Shown one piece after another: positions 1 through 11,850 of a stretch of 64,000 nt of DNA. The translations under genes and the position numbers were made by a program. The number at the start of each line of letters is the position of its first letter. The first letter of the stretch is position 1. Origin of the DNA: Timema cristinae (Eukaryota; Arthropoda; Insecta; Phasmatodea; Timematidae); NCBI GenBank assembly GCA_039000515.1, contig JBCFYV010011135.1, positions 23,470,735 to 23,534,734 of the forward strand, written 5' to 3'. The notes under the pieces are model-generated. The model had not been told where the DNA came from. It was given only the letters and a program-made list of their open reading frames with translations, and searched no databases.

Positions 1-84
1 TGATGGTCTTTATGTTTGGGTCGTGGGTATCACCGCCTCGACGCCGAGGGAATCTTATCTGATGTTCCAAATATTCACAAATAT

Positions 85-280
85 CCAAGTCCTTCAGACT
101 TGTTGTAGTAGTCAAAGAGACTAATTGTGTTTATGTTAGTCGAAGCGGCAAACATGTTTTCTAAGTCCTTCAAACTTGTTATTTTAGTAACTAAGTTTTG
201 TTTCTTTGTCCTTCAGACTAGGTTTCTGTTTAGTCGAAGCGGATAAAATGTTTTCTAAGTCCTTCAGACTTGTTTTAGTC
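85..280. repeat. Short diverged tandem repeat
   Basis: The phrase AAGTCCTTCAGACTTGTT recurs at about 87, 163 (one change) and 257, with a shortened version near 207. TTAGTCGAAGCGG recurs at about 136 and 230, which gives a period near 95 bp. The repeats are imperfect and I see no coding sense in them. Confidence 0.6.
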
Positions 281-429
281 GGAATGACTACATTTGGTTT
301 TGTGTCAATCTGACTTAATTTCTTTAGTCAGATAATCTGACTATATTTTCCCTATGCCAATATAACATAGTTTAAATACAGGGGCTTTAAGGACCTTGCT
401 TTAAGGTTCCTCTTCTCCATAAGTTGATT

Positions 430-1790
430 ATTCCGTTTTAAGTAATTATGAATTCACAATATCCCATGACACCGTGGACGTCATGCTCACTTGTTTGAAT
501 TTTTGTATGGCTACAAGCAGGTTGTCTAATGCCTTTATTTGAGGACCTAGTTAGGTCAGTATCTCGCAGCATTCTTGTTGGCACCCCTCTTTCAGTGTTA
601 CTATTTTGGGTGCGCAAAGTGCCGAACACGGCTAGTTTTGTATAGTGGCCGCACAGATAGTATTTTCATTTGCCCCTTGTTGGCACCTCAGTTGTCCAAG
701 TATTTAAAGTTAGTGTGTACTAGATTTGATGTATACTTAAAGGTGTGGTTAATGGTATAAATGTACTATTGAGTACTCTGGACCGGCCATAGTACAATTT
801 TGTGTTGACACCAGATTGTTAGCCATCTGCTAATGTAATTGACAGACCATCCTCTTACCATTTATTATTTAGTGTGACTATGGGACCTTTCTTAATTTCA
901 AATCAAGCTAGCTAGCTTGGCCAACATTTAGCTTAGTAACTCTAAAACTATAGGATTTGCAGTTATATTTTGAATAGTAATTAATTCACCATGTTTTCTG
1001 TTTAGACCCTTCTGGAGGTAGTCTGGCGCTAGCCCGGCTGTTTTGGAATCCAATACTCTCTATAGACTTAACTTCAATTTAACTTCAATTTGACTGTTCC
1101 GTGTCGTCTTAGGACACGTATTCTTCCATGCTAAGGGGAAGTTCCTATATTTTTGGGGTTGATAAACCCCATTGTATTTGGCAGTTTAAAACTTAATATT
1201 TTCCTTTATGCTTCTAAGAGTTACGTTTTCCCTAACATTTAACGGACATTTATTACTGTTTATTATTTTTTGGTCCTGCATTAAATCTTGTTTATCAATT
1301 GTAACCCTATATCACCTTACTCCTATGAAATATTTCCCAATCTCTACTTTGTAATACATTTACTTGGTAATAGTTATCGTTACCTCCTCTACATATTAGA
1401 GTAAATAGAAATAACAATACAAGTTCTTGAAAAAATGTTTTTATAATCCAAAACTTACGCTTTCACAAAGCACGTATGAGAATTTAATCTTAAAGTTGCA
1501 TACGATACTTTTTAATCGACATACCCCTTCTAAAATGATGTAAATGTCTCATACCATCCCGCCATACTTGACGGTATTTCTTGTTGCCTTCTTAAATATG
1601 TGTTGGGCGCTCTTGTTAAAGCTGAAAGGAATGCATTAGATTCTTTGGCACTCCCTTACACACGGCCGATATTTTCGTATTTAATTATGTAGAAAAACCT
1701 GTACTGAAAAAAATATAATTTTTTCTCTTAAGGTAAGAAAATAATGATTCGATTTTCAGTTATGAATCTGTTCTTTTATAGAATTGCAGA
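430..1790. other. AT-rich DNA without recognisable feature
   Basis: The stretch is stop-dense in all frames. The only open frames (around 60 codons, near 438-629 and 575-760) overlap on opposite strands and have no family motif. I see no repeat, RNA gene or promoter signal that I can support. Confidence 0.5.
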
Positions 1791-2215
1791 GCCATGGGAA
1801 CAAACGATTATTTTCAAGAATTTTTATTGTTTTACAATTTTCTTTTCGGAAACGGTTTGTTCAATAATAGAAGCATGTTTATAAAGTTAAAATTATATAG
1901 GAGGTATATATAAATTATAACATTGATAAAATATCGATTAAATTGACAATTTTCCAGTAGAAAATTTCCTTATAGAGGGGGTGTTGAAAATATTAACATA
2001 ATAATTTCCTTCGTTCTCTAGAAAACTGATATTTCCAAACGTATGCTTTTTCCGCAATATCTATCCGGTCGCTAGCGCCATCTACGGTTCCCGTGATCCA
2101 TCTGTTCTTGTTGGTGCGGAAGGATACTTGGGTCGGTTGGGAAGCCACGCAACGCCTTTCAACCTCCCGCCAACCATCCCACAAAAAAAAGTTTTAGACT
2201 CGCTTGAAGGAGCCA
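1790..2215 (+). repeat. Interspersed repeat H, copy 1
   Basis: This block is a diverged direct copy of 8585-9068. Shared landmarks in the same order include GTGTTGAAAATATTAACATA, AAAACTGATATTTCCAAACG, GTGATCCATCTGTTCTTGTT, and a pyrimidine-rich end followed by CCCACAAAA. A 63-codon frame on the minus strand (1993-2184) lies inside, but no motif supports it and I treat it as chance. No terminal repeats or target-site duplications were found, so the class of element is unknown. Confidence 0.75.
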
Positions 2216-2560
2216 AGGGTTGTAAGAAAATAGAACAATACTTTAGAGGTAAAAAATAAAGTTGTACTTATCTTTTTTTTATTATTTAATACAGGGTTAG
2301 CAGGGCTCGTTATTTAATTAAAAAAGCTTTTTGTAACTGAAAAAATAAAACAAATAAAGTATTGAGTTTATGATTTGAGCCAAATTCTCAAAACACCAAA
2401 AGAATCTATATTGCTACCGGGCATTTTTACAAACCTTGTCACTTGTGCCGGAAATAAAGTTGACTTAACCAATTTTTTTCCCTTCTGATAGCGGATCTTT
2501 TACCATAAAGTATTGTTTTATCATCATAATCATCATAAACAATAATTTCTAGCCAATGGT
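2216..2560. other. AT-rich gap, no feature seen
   Basis: This stretch contains poly-A and poly-T runs and no coding or repeat signal that I can name. Confidence 0.4.
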
Positions 2561-2561
2561 C

Positions 2562-2959
2562 GGCTTTGTTTGAAACGTAAGCCTCTCCATCGTCTCCCTC
2601 TCAAACAGCACGACCCATTCCTTTCTTCCACACTTCAGCCCCCTATCTTTTGGTCTTTTTCTTGCTCTCCTCCCCCCCCCCCCGCCTCCTCCCCCACTTC
2701 AATATCCAACATATCCCTCGGTATCTTTTCTCCCTCTAGTCACCTCACATGACCTTCAGTATCACCTTAGCCGTGACTTCTCTATTCTGTCCTGAGCTGT
2801 CTCCTCCTTAACTTTTCCTCTCACCCTCTCATTTCTCATCATAGTCATCATTGTCACTCCTATAGTACTACTCAGAAATTTCATTTCACAAGCTTGAACT
2901 CTTCTTCCATCATACTCCTTAATTATCCAAATTTCCGCTGCGTACATTAATATTGGCAC
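2562..2959 (-). mobile_element. LINE reverse-transcriptase C-terminal fragment
   Basis: Read on the minus strand, the first 65 codons contain PILMYAAEIW, then QACEMKFL, IGVT, RNERV and RIEKSRLR. These follow the order of the conserved end of arthropod LINE RT proteins (a YGAETW-like block, AEMRFLR, IGVTRRDRIRNE, RIERSRLRWFGH). The next codon is a stop where Trp is expected. After it, with a frame change, come GHVR and a block ending KRPK that matches the usual GRPKKRW region. A run of 12 C at 2672-2683 lies within. This is a dead, 5'-truncated copy of a different LINE family from the one at 29155. Confidence 0.75.
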
Positions 2960-2968
2960 ATAGTACTC

Positions 2969-3033
2969 GTGTGTGTGTGTGTATAATTATATATTATATA
3001 TAATATATATATATTATATATATAATATATAAT
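2969..3033. repeat. (GT)n and (AT)n microsatellites
   Basis: A run of seven GT units is followed by about 50 bp of TA/AT-rich near-palindromic repeat immediately before a SINE-A insertion. Confidence 0.9.
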
Positions 3034-3054
3034 GTACTCACTTTTCTCGTTGGG

Positions 3055-3335
3055 CGGTGACCTGGTGGTCTAGGGGTAAGGTGTCAGACTTCTGTACTGG
3101 CGGCCGGGGTTCAATCCTTGGTCCTGGCACAGATTTATCTGATTTCCAAACCCTTCCTTCACCTCTGACAAGACATCTTGTGAATGTGGGGAATGCCAGG
3201 CCTCCACCGTGGTTCGGATTCCGCGTTAAACTGTAGGTCCTTAATTTCATCTCACAATCACCCTACCATTACACATTAGCGTAAGTGCGTATAACCCGAA
3301 TGGGTAGTAAGATGCGGTGCTAATAATAATAATAA
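3055..3335 (+). mobile_element. SINE-A1, full length
   Basis: A tRNA-like head carries an A box (GGTCTAGGGGTAAGG) and a B box (GGTTCAATCC). The A1 body and the common tail with CCCGAATGGGTAGTAAG and an (AAT)n end follow. It is bounded by an exact 11-bp target-site duplication, TTCTCGTTGGG, at 3044-3054 and 3336-3346, which fixes both ends. A 70-codon minus-strand frame inside it is a shadow of the SINE. Confidence 0.95.
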
Positions 3336-3346
3336 TTCTCGTTGGG

Positions 3347-4690
3347 GGCTCCACCCCCAGACCTTCAGGGTTTTTCTTTGCAATTGGATGTAAACTAATG
3401 TAATTTCAAAGCCGTTTTTTGATAGGTCTTACCGTTTAGCCACAAGAGACCTCCAAAGAAAGGTCCACACTGACTTTAAAGTTGCTCCGACATTTTGAAT
3501 TTTTTCGTGAGCTGAAATTTTTTTAAATAATTTTTTTTGAACTCTCCCATAGGTTATAGGCTATAGGCTATAAGTTTGCCAAATTTCAAGTTTCTATCTC
3601 ATCTGGAAATTGGTAAACATTGTCAGTGAGTGAATCAGCTAAGTGGCTTTATAGTAGTATAATATAATATCACGCCTTTATATATCCTCGGAAAATCTAG
3701 GTATCAAATTAGACTTTTTCTGAAACATTTCTGAGACATTTCTAAAAACAGTTCTGAAAGCCTCCCTCTCACCCTGATGTATCCTCTGTTCCTTCCGCTT
3801 TATTATATCACACTTCGCTGGTATTATTTTATAGTATTCCATATTATCTATAAAAAAAAATTACAATTAATTATCACTCAACTTCACGCATGAGTATTGA
3901 AAGATTTTTTGAACTTATATGTATGACTGTCGATAAAGTATCTTTTTGTGTGAATCAGACTGTACTATAAATATTTTATAAATGTTTTACTTTGTTTTGC
4001 GAGTTATTTGGAATTGTCTCCGTTACCGCGGTTGACTAATTAGGTAACTCCTCCTATAAGGTCCCAATTAAGTTTCCCATAGCAACGCTTTAACTACGAG
4101 AAATGTCGCTAAGAACCGGTTTTGGACTGTAAATGTAGGAATATACCATATCCTGTCGACGGTATAGGTGAAAGCTACTAACAACTAGCAGAAGGTTATT
4201 AATTGCAAACATTAGTTGAAAGTTAATAATGTCAACCCATATGGAAATAATTATTTACTTGGTAATACTAAATTATCAATTAACAAAATGTAATCAAACT
4301 GTTATAACAAAAATAATAATCATTCCTTAAGGATTAATGTTGCTCATTGAAAGAACAACATATATTAATAAATACGATTACGATTTTTGTTTTGCAGTTA
4401 TGGCAACAGGATATATTATAGTTCATAAAGTAATATATTATTAACTATTTTTAACTTATTCACTCTTGTATCCTCTTATAACTGACCACAAGATAAGCCT
4501 TTTAGAAGCTTTAGTTTCGTCAAGTATTTTTAAGTGAACCACAAAGAACGCTTTTAAAAAAAAGATATTCCTTTTAAGTAAACAATACTAAGGTTGGCTC
4601 GATTTATAGTCATCTGGAGCTTGGGATACATTCATCCCTTCATATGGTTAGTGCTCCCCACAACATCTGGTATAAACCCATGTTCTAGGG
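3347..4690. other. Non-coding DNA with possible old repeat
   Basis: The first 320 bp contain a run of overlapping GGTTATAGGCTATAGGCTAT-type repeats and GTCAGTGAGTGAATCAGC, which look repeat-derived. The remainder is AT-rich, stop-dense and without a recognisable element. Confidence 0.4.
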
Positions 4691-4970
4691 GTGTTAAGTG
4701 TGCTGGTTCTCCGTCGCATTATACACCTAGTTTCTATGACGGAAAGCAAAAAGGACTATCTTTTTATACGAGAAAGTTATCTTCCCAAACCTTCCAAGGT
4801 TCTTTTACGTTCTACAATTGAAATGGGACCAACTGCTTTACTTCTCCTCCAAAGGAAGTTGTGCTACGGATTTTTATAGTTCAAGAAACATTCCTTGACC
4901 TTGGTTGTGCTTAAACCCACGAATACCGAGTACCGAGGCGATCATTTCACCCAAATACCGGCGAATTTGA
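4690..4970 (-). mobile_element. SINE-E copy, diverged
   Basis: The family is recognised by ACTTCCTTTGGAGGAGAAGT and GGTCCCATTTCAATTGTAG on the minus strand, the same order as in the copies at 25045, 49905 and 60705. A degenerate B-box-like GGGTTTAAGC lies near 4910 at the head end. Overlapping plus-strand frames of 75 and 62 codons are chance. Confidence 0.6.
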
Positions 4971-6690
4971 CTCAATAAAGTAAAAACTGAAAAAGAATTA
5001 AATAATTAAAAACAATGCACTCAATTTAGAAGGGACACTACTCCAAAATTCACGTTTTTTTTCAGGAGATAATAAAATAATTGGAGCGTCAGTGGAAATA
5101 TATATAGTGAATTTATAATGCCACAATAAATAAAACTACAACAACTGAAATGTTATTAAACATGTGTTTCTTTGTATAGTTGTATTTCTTTTATTATAAA
5201 AACTATATAAAAAATAGAATAATTCCCTCTATTCTAATATGATCAAAGTTGTTTAGGTTTAACCTAAAGCTGGAAATCTTCCAAAGAAGTAGACAACTAA
5301 TATTTTCATTGCAGTACTTTGAAATCATAAAAACATTTTTTTTTCTCATTCAAGATTAAACAAAACAGTATTATATATTAGAGCTTATTACAAAACATTG
5401 TAACAATCATTGACCATCACTGCTACATGATTTTATAGTCAATTGGCTGAACATTTAGAGATACATACCATTACTAAAAAAAAACACCAAATAATATCAC
5501 ATGTTGTGCAATCAATTATAATAATACCGAACACATATTTGTAACAATAGGAATAAAGCCCTTTCTTAACTGCCATTTGAAATTGAAGTGTCACTACTCA
5601 CATATGAATAATTGGAATGAATCCCTTTCTATACAGAGACGTGCACCTACGTTAATATTAACCCAGGAATGGCAATATCTCATTTTTAATTTTTTTAAAT
5701 AAAACATTTTCTAAAATTGTTTATTGTGAAGGTTTTGACTCTCTAACGTAGCAACAGCTCAATATATGGTTTCACGCAACATGTGGATTGGCGAATAGAT
5801 ACATGAATAGATTTGGGAACTTTTTCTGGTTGTCTTTTTTTACCAACTCTCCTACCGGAGATAAAATGATCCTGTCTTGAAGCTGTAACGCCATCTCTGC
5901 GTCAAATCGACAATCGAATGAATACAATAGGAGTATTCTCTGTCTACCAGTGGGCACGTGAACAATGGCGTTGGTCGGGTCTGTTTTTTTTTTTTTATCG
6001 ATGAGTGAAGTTTAGGGATTGAATATCTGCTAGTTAAACTTTTTTTTTCTAAACTATATTCCCCGCCCTCCCTCTACACGAATGCGGGTACTATTCTTCC
6101 TATAAAGTCTAACTTCTGTTATGATATCACAGGGCTGCGGCAGGCCTGAAAAACTGTGAAAAATTGAGGAATTTTGCAAAATATTTTAAATAATTGGAAT
6201 GTTTGTTGGTAAAATTTAGCTAAAGCTTAAAATAGTAGAAATATTTGAATGGATTTAAAAGTGAATTGAAGAATTGATCACGTTGATTCAAACATGTCTT
6301 AATACATACTAAATAAGGCTTGTGAAACGACCGAAGATGACGTCACACTTAGTTTTATGATAAATAAAATTATGTTACTCTTTTTTTTTTCAAACCACGC
6401 TACCTGTAAAAATGGGAATCCCTTCTGGAAAACCTAGAAAACACTAGAAATTTGGTGGTTATAAAATGGTGGTAGCCCTGAATGAGTAGATTGGGGACTG
6501 AATTCCATCCATGTATGCTGAGGGTAGTTTTACCTCAATAGCTTATTTTTCTCCACGCAAATTTGAGTACATTTGGTCTAAATCATATCTTACTCATCCA
6601 TAGCCCATTAGTATATTTACCTTTTGCACTATAACTTTGTATCTGGGATTTGTACAGGGTCACTCCCCTCCCACCCCCCTTCCCGTTTTT
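4971..6690. other. AT-rich DNA without recognisable feature
   Basis: No element or gene is recognisable. A TGACGTCA (CRE-like) octamer lies near 6338. Poly-T runs occur at 5978-5998 and 6381-6390. The open frames present are short. Confidence 0.4.
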
Positions 6691-7172
6691 TTTATTAGAA
6701 TTAGAAATCACGCTCAATTAACCTTAGTTTACTGACAGGCAAAAAGAGAAAAAATCAATTTTTATCAAAATTTGCAATAACGTATTTGATTAAATTGTAT
6801 ATCTAGACACTGTTTATTATGATAAATAATATGGCAGATCTAATAAAAATGACCTTTTATGTTACCTTACACAAAGGATATTTTCAATTTTCATCATTAT
6901 CCCAAACTATTTAAGATATGAAATAGCTTACCATGGTAAGGTTGTATTACTATTAAAGATGTATATCTTGTATTTGAAATATATTTCTATAAAACAAATA
7001 GTTTTTTAGATAAAACAAAATATGTATATATACACTCTTTAATTTAGGTCTTTGAAAATGTTTGATTCTTATGCTCTTTGGTGGACAAAGATGTTTCTCT
7101 TTTCTCGATTTTTCTGTAACAATGTTCCTAATTCCTAATACTACATAATAAGTAAGTAACAATATATATATT
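6690..7172 (+). repeat. Interspersed repeat G, copy 1
   Basis: The end of this block, with GGTCTTTGAAAATG, GCTCTTTGGTGGACAAAGAT and GTAACAATGTTCCTAATTCC, matches the reverse complement of 37440-37720. The middle part (ATGTATATCTTGTATTTGAAATATATTT onward, diverged) matches 53600-54060. The copies are too decayed to show an ORF or terminal structure. Confidence 0.6.
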
Positions 7173-7370
7173 ATTTATTTTTTGATCTTTGTTGTAGTCT
7201 TTGTTGTTGATAGATCTATCATTTCGTTTCACAAATCTTAATAGTTTTTATTAAATGTATATTTTAAGATTAAAGCGGGAGAAAATCTGTGCAGTACACC
7301 GTATCATTTATTTAAATTATAAACATTTATATTTTGCGGTCTGCATTTATAACGTTTTACAATATTGTTA

Positions 7371-7647
7371 TTGGTTACCTGGTGGTCTATGTGTAAGGTG
7401 TCAGACTTCTGTGCTGGGGTTCCACGGTTCAATCCTTGGTCCTGGCACAGATTTATCTGATTACCAAACCCTTCCTTAACCTCTGACAAGACATCTTGTG
7501 AATGTGGGGAATGCCAGGCCTCCACCATGGTTCGGATTCCACGTTAAACTGTAGGTCCTTCATTTCATCTCACAATCACCCTACCATTACACATTAGCGT
7601 AAGTGCGTATTACCCGAACGGGTAGTAAGAATTGGTGCTAATAATGT
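7371..7647 (+). mobile_element. SINE-A1
   Basis: Head, body and tail are all present. The A box is slightly degenerate (GGTCTATGTGTAAGG) and the B box reads GGTTCAATCC. The near-exact 12-bp target-site duplication is ACAATATTGTTA at 7359-7370 and ACAATAGTGTTA at 7648-7659. Overlapping 74-codon frames on both strands are shadows. Confidence 0.9.
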
Positions 7648-7659
7648 ACAATAGTGTTA

Positions 7660-8584
7660 GTGTCATCTTATAGTATTGATAAAATCTATCAAAAATTACA
7701 GCTGGAAATAACAAAGACTGGCTTTATGAATATATTTAAAAATTGTTTTAATAACGTTTGTAATTACCAGACACGTTTTTTTCCCTTCCAAAATCAGGTT
7801 ATATCTTTCAGGCCGGAAAAAAAAACATGGATAATTTACTTATAGATCTTTGATAACGTAAAACTGTCCCATACAATTTTTTTTTTTTTCGTTTTGTTAT
7901 GGTGGCTACACTGACGGCGCGTTATGAATGTTGGCGCGTTTTTCTTCCTCCCTTAAGAGCCAGATGCAGCGCCGTAACTGAATTATGTCCGGATCTACGC
8001 CCACGAACTTCTTTTTATGGGCGCACTCTTCTTGCGCTGATTTATCGTGGTTTCTCTTATTGGACAGTGACTTTCCCAAGTGTGGACCAAACAAAAAACC
8101 CCACTACCTTTGACTGAGTATTTATATAAAGTATAGCTAAGCTAATGATATTGGAATACAAAAGTAAAAAAGTTTGAGAAAAAGTAGTAGCATTTTCGTG
8201 AAGGGTGAATGGGAAAACCATTTAGGTAAATACCACTGTCATTACACTCGACTGGTATGAAGATCTTTATCTCCACGTCACCGGTAATATTGTCTTAACA
8301 TAATAGTGACGCATTATACCATGTGACCATTAATACTTGGTTTCGTGTTATTTTTACGTTTTTAGACCTCATTACTTATCTGGTTTATCAATATATTTTA
8401 CAGTTCTTCTTAAGTCAACAACCCGGAGGTTGGTTTGATGTGATTTTTTTTGTATGCCCTTAACCTCTTCGGCTGGTAAGTGTTAACTGCACCATCTGGT
8501 ATAAATTACATGCAGGCCTGCTAGATAAATTAAGGGGATTGATTGGCCCTTTTCATTTGTCGTGGAAATGCAGAGAGAGAGAAG
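7660..8584. promoter_or_regulatory. Gap with CpG-rich block at 7895-8110
   Basis: Most of the gap is AT-rich. The block at 7895-8110 is richer in GC and holds about a dozen CpG dinucleotides (for example GACGGCGCGTT and GCAGCGCCG). Both strands stay open there for over 60 codons without a known motif. It could be a small CpG-rich regulatory segment or an old exon; neither can be shown from sequence alone. Confidence 0.25.
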
Positions 8585-9068
8585 GGATGGGGACAAACGG
8601 TTATCTTCAAGAATTTTTATTAATTTGCCATTTTATTTTCGGAAACTGTTTGTTCAAGAATTGAAGCATATTGATTAAGTTATATTTTTTAAATACACAC
8701 CTCTTCTATAATTTTAACAGTGATCAAATATTGATAAGATTTACATTTTTCAAGGGAAAACTGCCGGCTTAGCAACAAAAAATAAGAAAATGTAACAATT
8801 AATAAACATCGATACATCATCTTCAAGAAGGGGTGTTGAAAATATTAACATAATAAATTTCACTCATTCTCTAGAAAACTGATATTTCCAAACGTATGAT
8901 TACTCCGCAAGATCTGTCCAGTAGCTAGAGCCATCTATGGTTTCCGTGATCCATCTGTTCTTGTTGATGCGGAAAGATACTTTGGTCGGTTGAAAAACCA
9001 CGCCAAGCCTTTCACCCTTCCCACCCTCCGTCCCACAAAATAGGTTTTAGACTTGCACTCGACAGGGC
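8585..9068 (+). repeat. Interspersed repeat H, copy 2
   Basis: This is a direct copy of 1790-2215 with the same ordered landmarks (GGTGTTGAAAATATTAACAT, CTGATATTTCCAAACGTATG, CCGTGATCCATCTGTTCTTG). It is about 55 bp longer because of an extra segment near 8770-8825. It starts after a short GAGAGAGA tract. Confidence 0.75.
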
Positions 9069-9129
9069 CTTAAGGAAATTTAGTGATTCCTCGCTGCCTT
9101 CTACATTGAATTTATACAAGCAAGTAAGA

Positions 9130-9312
9130 AAGGAACCTCACATTTTCTCACAAAAGATACTTCAATGTACCTTCTAGGTTCTTTACCATGCCACAAATGA
9201 CATGGGATCAATTGATTTACCTCCCCTCCATAAGAAGTTTTGCTACGAATTCTTATCGATCAAGAAAAACACGAACATCGGATCCTGAACCGAGAACTTA
9301 ACCCCAAGACAC
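9130..9312 (-). mobile_element. SINE-E fragment
   Basis: The copy keeps the ACTTCTTATGGAGGGGAGGT segment on the minus strand and the adjacent TCCCATGTCATTTGTGGC, in the family order. The tRNA-like head is strongly decayed. Confidence 0.5.
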
Positions 9313-9790
9313 CAGAGATCGACAAATGTTACATATTAATATATTATTATTATTATTAAGTGCTGTGTCTTACGTCAGGTCCATTCCTTTTGTCAGTGAA
9401 CTTAGACCGCCAAGGCACCCTGTCCTCTGCCTCCTCCTTGAGCTCCCAGAGTTTTCTTCTTTCCTTCAAATCCTCCAATATTTGAATCCTCCTCCTTCCT
9501 AAGCTTCTCTTTCCCTCAACATTTCTTTCTATGTACTGCAGAAGATATTTACACTAATGTGGTGTAAAATGAGGAATGTAGTATTAATATTAAAAATTAC
9601 CCGCATTTTCATGAAGGGAAAGTGTAAAACTACTCTGCAAAAAAAAACAAAAAAAATTTTTTACCAGGCTAAGATACGAATTTTTATATCCTTTTTCTTG
9701 TCAGTGGTACACCAAACATATATCACTTACGACAATGTCCGCGTGGCCACTGGTGCGTTAATGTTGGAACAAAAATGAAAATTGGGACGA
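9313..9790. other. Non-coding gap
   Basis: A short (ATT)n run lies at about 9341-9357 and is followed by pyrimidine-rich DNA. A 73-codon plus-strand frame at 9557-9778 is low complexity and not convincing. Confidence 0.4.
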
Positions 9791-9792
9791 CC

Positions 9793-9893
9793 CTCTTTGG
9801 TGGCCGCATGGTCTAACGCGCTACTCTCACAGTGTACCATACTGCTAATGACGGGGAGATATAGGCCCAAATCTCGGTCATGTGTATTGATGG
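9793..9893 (+). mobile_element. SINE-B head only
   Basis: The tRNA-like head is clear (TTTGGTGGCCGCATGGTCTA, then GACGGGGAGAT and a B box altered to CCCAAATCTCGGTC). The body and the common tail are missing. About 120 bp of unassigned sequence follows before the 19-bp satellite begins. Confidence 0.75.
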
Positions 9894-10012
9894 CAATAGT
9901 TGACAAGAGAGAGTGGAGATAAAGATTTTCTGCATAAAACCTGCAATTACCTCAGCGGTGATATTGGGTGTAGTTAGTTTTCCAAGCCTCGGCCATCTCC
10001 GGGTATCCCTAG

Positions 10013-11850
10013 TTTCTTCAAACCGCTCTGGTATCTTCAAACCGCTCTGGTTTCTTCAAGCCGCTCTGGTATCTTCAAGCCGCTCTGGTATCTTCATGCC
10101 GCTCTGGTATCTTCATGCCGCTCTGGTTTCTTCATGCCGCTCTGGTTTCTTAAAGCCGCTCTGGTATCTTCAAACCGCTCTGTTATCTTCAAGCCGCTAT
10201 GGTTTCTTCAAGCCGCTCTGGTTTCTTCATGCCGCTCTGGTTTCTTCAAGCCGCTCTGGTTTCTTCATGCCGCTCTGGTTTCTTCAAGCCGCTCTGGTTT
10301 CTTCAAGCCGCTCTGGTTCTTCAAGCCGCTCTGGTTTCTTAAAGCCGCTCTGGTATCTTCAAACCTCTCTGTTATCTTCAAGCCGCTATGGTTTCTTCAA
10401 GCCGCTCTGGTTTCTTCAAGCCGCTATGGTTTCTTCATGCCGCTCTGGTTTCTTCAAGCCGCTCTGGTTTCTTCATGCCGCTCTGGTTTCTTCATGCCGC
10501 TCTGGTTTCTTCATGCCGCTCTGGTTTCTTCATGCCGCTCTGGTTTCTTCAAGCCGCTCTGGTATCTTCATGCCGCTCTGGTTTCTTCATGCCGCTCTGG
10601 TTTCTTCAAGCCGCTCTGGTTTCTTCAAGCCGCTCTGGTTTCTTAAAGCCGCTCTGGTATCTTCAAACCTCTCTGTTATCTTCAAGCCGCTATGGTTTCT
10701 TCAAGCCGCTCTGGTTTCTTCAAGCCGCTATGGTTTCTTCATGCCGCTATGGTTTCTTCATGCCGCTCTGGTTTCTTCATGCCGCTCTGGTTTCTTCAAG
10801 CCGCTCTGGTTTCTTCATGCCGCTCTGGTTTCTTCAAGCCGCTCTGGTTTCTTCATGCCGCTCTGGTTTCTTCAAGCCGCTCTGGTTTCTTCAAGCCGCT
10901 CTGGTTTCTTCAAGCCGCTCTGGTTTCTTCAAGCCGCTCTGGTTTCTTAAAGCCGCTCTGGTATCTTCAAACCTCTCTGTTATCTTCAAGCCGCTATGGT
11001 TTCTTCAAGCCGCTCTGGTTTCTTCAAGCCGCTATGGTTTCTTCATGCGCTCTGGTTTCTTCAAGCCGCTCTGGTTTCTTCATGCCGCTCTGGTTTCTTC
11101 ATGCCGCTCTGGTTTTCATGCCGCTTGTTTCTTCATGCCGCTCTGGTTTCTTCAAGCCGCTCTGGTTTCTTCAAGCCGCTCTGGTATCTTCAAGCCGCTC
11201 TGGTTTCTTCATAGCCGCTCTGGTTTCTTCAAGCCGCTCGTTTCTTCAAGCCGCTCTGGTTTCTTAAAGCCGCTCTGGTTTCTTCAAGCCGCTTGGTTTC
11301 TTCAAAGCCGCTCTGGTTTCTTCAAGCCGCTCTGGTTTCTTCATAGCCGCTCTGGTTTCTTCAAGCCGCTCTGGTTTCTTCAAGCCGCTCTGGTTTCTTC
11401 ATGCCGCTCTGGTTTCTTCAAGCCGCTCTGGTTTCTTCAAGCCGCTCTGGTTTCTTCAAGCCGCTCTGGTTCTTCAACCTCCCCTGTTTCTTCAAGCCGC
11501 TCTGGTTTCTTCAAGCCGCTCTGGTTTCTTCAAGCCGTCTCTGGTTTCTTCAAGCCGCTCTGGTTTCTTCAAGCCGCTCTGGTTTCTTCAAGCCGCTCTG
11601 GTTTCTTCAGCCGCTTGGTTTCTTCAGCCGCTCTGGTTTCTTCATGCCGCTCTGGTTTCTTCATGCCGCTCTGGTTTCTTCAAGCCGCTCTGGTTTTCAT
11701 CCTTTTTCTTAGCCGCTCTGGTTTCTTCAGCCGCTCTGGTTTCTTCATGCCGCTCTGGTTTCTTCATGCCGCTCTGGTTTCTTCATGCCGCTCTGGTTTC
11801 TTCAAAGCCGCTCTGGTTTCTTCATGCCGCTCTGGTTTCTTCAGCGCTCT
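10013..11850 (+). repeat. 19-bp satellite array, about 97 units
   Basis: The unit is CCGCTCTGGTTTCTTCAAG, with common variants ATG for AAG, TATC for TTTC and CTATGG for CTCTGG. The left two thirds is almost strictly 19-periodic. From about 11040 units carry single-base gains and losses. A diagnostic block TTAAAGCC...AAACCTCTCTGTTATC recurs at 10339, 10643 and 10947, exactly 304 bp (16 units) apart, with an earlier version at 10150. Since 19 is not a multiple of 3, all three plus frames read the same 19-residue peptide cycle without stops. The long open frames here (up to 490 codons) are therefore a by-product, not genes. Confidence 0.95.

Noticed and set aside
3060..3135. A functional tRNA gene in the SINE-A heads
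   Set aside because: A and B boxes are present, but the acceptor and anticodon stems do not pair and the unit recurs with a constant non-tRNA body.
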